Below are positions 62,637-64,000 of a stretch of 64,000 nt of DNA, in pieces. The translations under genes and the position numbers were made by a program. Origin of the DNA: Tetrahymena thermophila SB210 (Eukaryota > Ciliophora > Oligohymenophorea > Hymenostomatida > Tetrahymenidae); the NCBI RefSeq assembly GCF_000189635.1, contig NW_002476432.1, positions 124,001 to 188,000 of the forward strand, given 5' to 3'. A model generated the notes under the pieces. That model searched no databases and was not told the origin of the DNA. It was given only the letters and a program-made list of their open reading frames with translations. Every line of letters begins with the position of its first letter. Within the stretch, counting starts at the first letter, position 1.

Positions 62637-64000
62637 AACATAGACAGATTTGAGTATGCAGTATAGGAGGACAAATAAATAAATAGGCATTGCTTGTACG
62701 CTTATAATAATGAATGTAGATAAGGATTCTTTTGTTCTTAAATATTTTATAAACTACTTAATCTAATTTAATTTATAATTTTGAAAAGGTAGACTTAAGT
62801 TATTAAAAATTCTATGACTTATATTGAATTTTTTATGATATTGTGTGATTTTGTTTGTATAATTTTTAATTGCAAATTATGTTTTAGATATTAAATGATT
62901 ATAAGCGAAGCAATCTTTAGATAAATAGCATTTAATCCTTTTTAAATTTAATCAATAATATAGATTAAAAGACTAAATTATAATTACGACTATTTTTATC
63001 ATTTAGTCTAATCTTCTATTTTATTTACTTGACAAATTTTCTTCATGATTTATTAATCGTATTAACCATAATAGTCTTCAAAATTACTCAAATTCATTTA
63101 TTAACTTTTTAATCCTACTTAATTTGTTATTTCGGCCAGCTTATTTATATCTTTATATTTTTTATATTTCTATTATTTCATTCTTTCTTTTATAATTTTT
63201 TTTTGCTAATCTTGTAACTACTTAATAAATAAAACCAAAATTTAAATTCTGTCTTATTTTTCTTTTTCCTTTTAATCCAATAAATTTATGAAGGGATTTT
63301 TTTTACATAGAAATAGTACAGCTTGTTATAATTTATGGCACAGTCAATTTAGATTTTAAATTTCTGGTAATTAAATTGCTTAAAATTTTGTAATAGTAAA
63401 GCTTGATAATTTTATATTCAGTAGGTAAAAAAATTCATCAGCATTAGTAAAACTAATTCCCTTAAAATTGGTTGCCTTATAATATATATACAAAAAAAAA
63501 CCTCTCTTGATTAAAATACAATATATTTCGAATATTTGTACTAGAAAGTTGTCTAAAGAAATAAACCATTTCATAAATTACTAAATAACTTGGAGTTCAT
63601 ATACAATAATTTATGACATGAGGAATACAGATAATTAAATTATTTATTATTATAAACAGATAACAAAATTTTTATAATGTAATCTATTATTAGATATGTG
63701 TTAATTGATAATAAATTTTCAAAATATACTTTTTATTTTTTACGTTTTAACTATTTTAAAATCAAATAAATATCTTTGAATCCCACTATATAAATATTAC
63801 ATGTAAATTTAATAAATAATATCATATTACTCGAAATTATTTAATTCAAATAAACTAATTTACTAAAACTTTAATCTCTTAGTTCATTTAAATTTATAGA
63901 TATCTAAATTTTATTCTTTTTTATAAACTTAAAATGAAAATTTATTTTTCCATCTTTGTAATTAGATATAATGTCAAAAGTTGATTAGATTTTATTTTAT
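62637..64000. other. Terminal non-coding stretch
   Basis: About 1.36 kb upstream of the membrane-protein gene to the window edge. A minus-strand frame at 63380-63574 is open but lacks family features. I see nothing else supportable. Confidence 0.55.

Noticed and set aside
63380..63574. Minus-strand frame with NFKGISFTNADEFFYLLN, vaguely LRR-like
   Set aside because: Only one weak match to LRR spacing, no AG/GT exon borders at 90-nt spacing, and no neighbouring repeats.
1..64000. Window as an A+T-rich bacterial, viral or mitochondrial sequence with only tiny genes
   Set aside because: With TAA/TAG read as Gln, multi-kilobase frames with conserved domains, signal peptides and consistent GT-AG introns appear; this fits a ciliate nuclear genome and not a bacterial or organellar one.

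Overview
The window reads as nuclear DNA of an oligohymenophorean ciliate, most likely Tetrahymena or a close relative. Long reading frames open up only when TAA and TAG are read as glutamine and TGA is the sole stop. Introns are short, very A+T rich and run GTA...TAG, and base composition is roughly four-fifths A+T by eye. I see no tRNA, rRNA, CRISPR array, telomere repeat or chromosome breakage sequence. All genes below were found by manual translation with the ciliate code, so products are family-level inferences.

Layout: (1) Positions 1-8872 hold two minus-strand genes, the first cut by the window edge, for large cell-surface proteins: signal peptide, H-type-lectin-like beta domain, long cysteine-rich CxxC region and (in the complete one) a seven-helix membrane domain. 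(2) Positions 10158-20377 hold two head-to-head leucine-rich-repeat (LRR) genes in which nearly every repeat is its own exon of exactly 90 nt with phase-2 introns. (3) Positions 21204-26930 hold a secreted cysteine-rich protein gene, a spacer of old non-coding tandem repeats, and a broken copy of that gene. (4) Positions 27184-48055 hold four intact tandem paralogues of the lectin/Cys-rich/7TM family, all with one phase-0 intron at the same place, plus an orphan, decayed second exon. A 6.7 kb tandem duplication explains the arrangement. (5) Positions 49288-51545 hold two plus-strand enzyme-like genes: a probable Fe(II)/2-oxoglutarate oxygenase-like protein and an FSH1-type serine hydrolase. 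(6) Positions 51902-58933 hold four tandem intronless genes for zinc-motif/coiled-coil proteins, laid out as a duplicated two-gene unit. (7) Positions 60200-62636 hold a gene for a membrane protein with a beta-rich second half.

The window is dominated by tandemly expanded families with pseudogene fragments and decayed repeat units, a birth-and-death region rather than a core-gene region. The lectin/Cys-rich/7TM proteins look like surface receptors. The 51.9-58.9 kb family and the large LRR protein share an N-terminal CxxH...CxxC module, so they may act through a common partner; that last point is inference.
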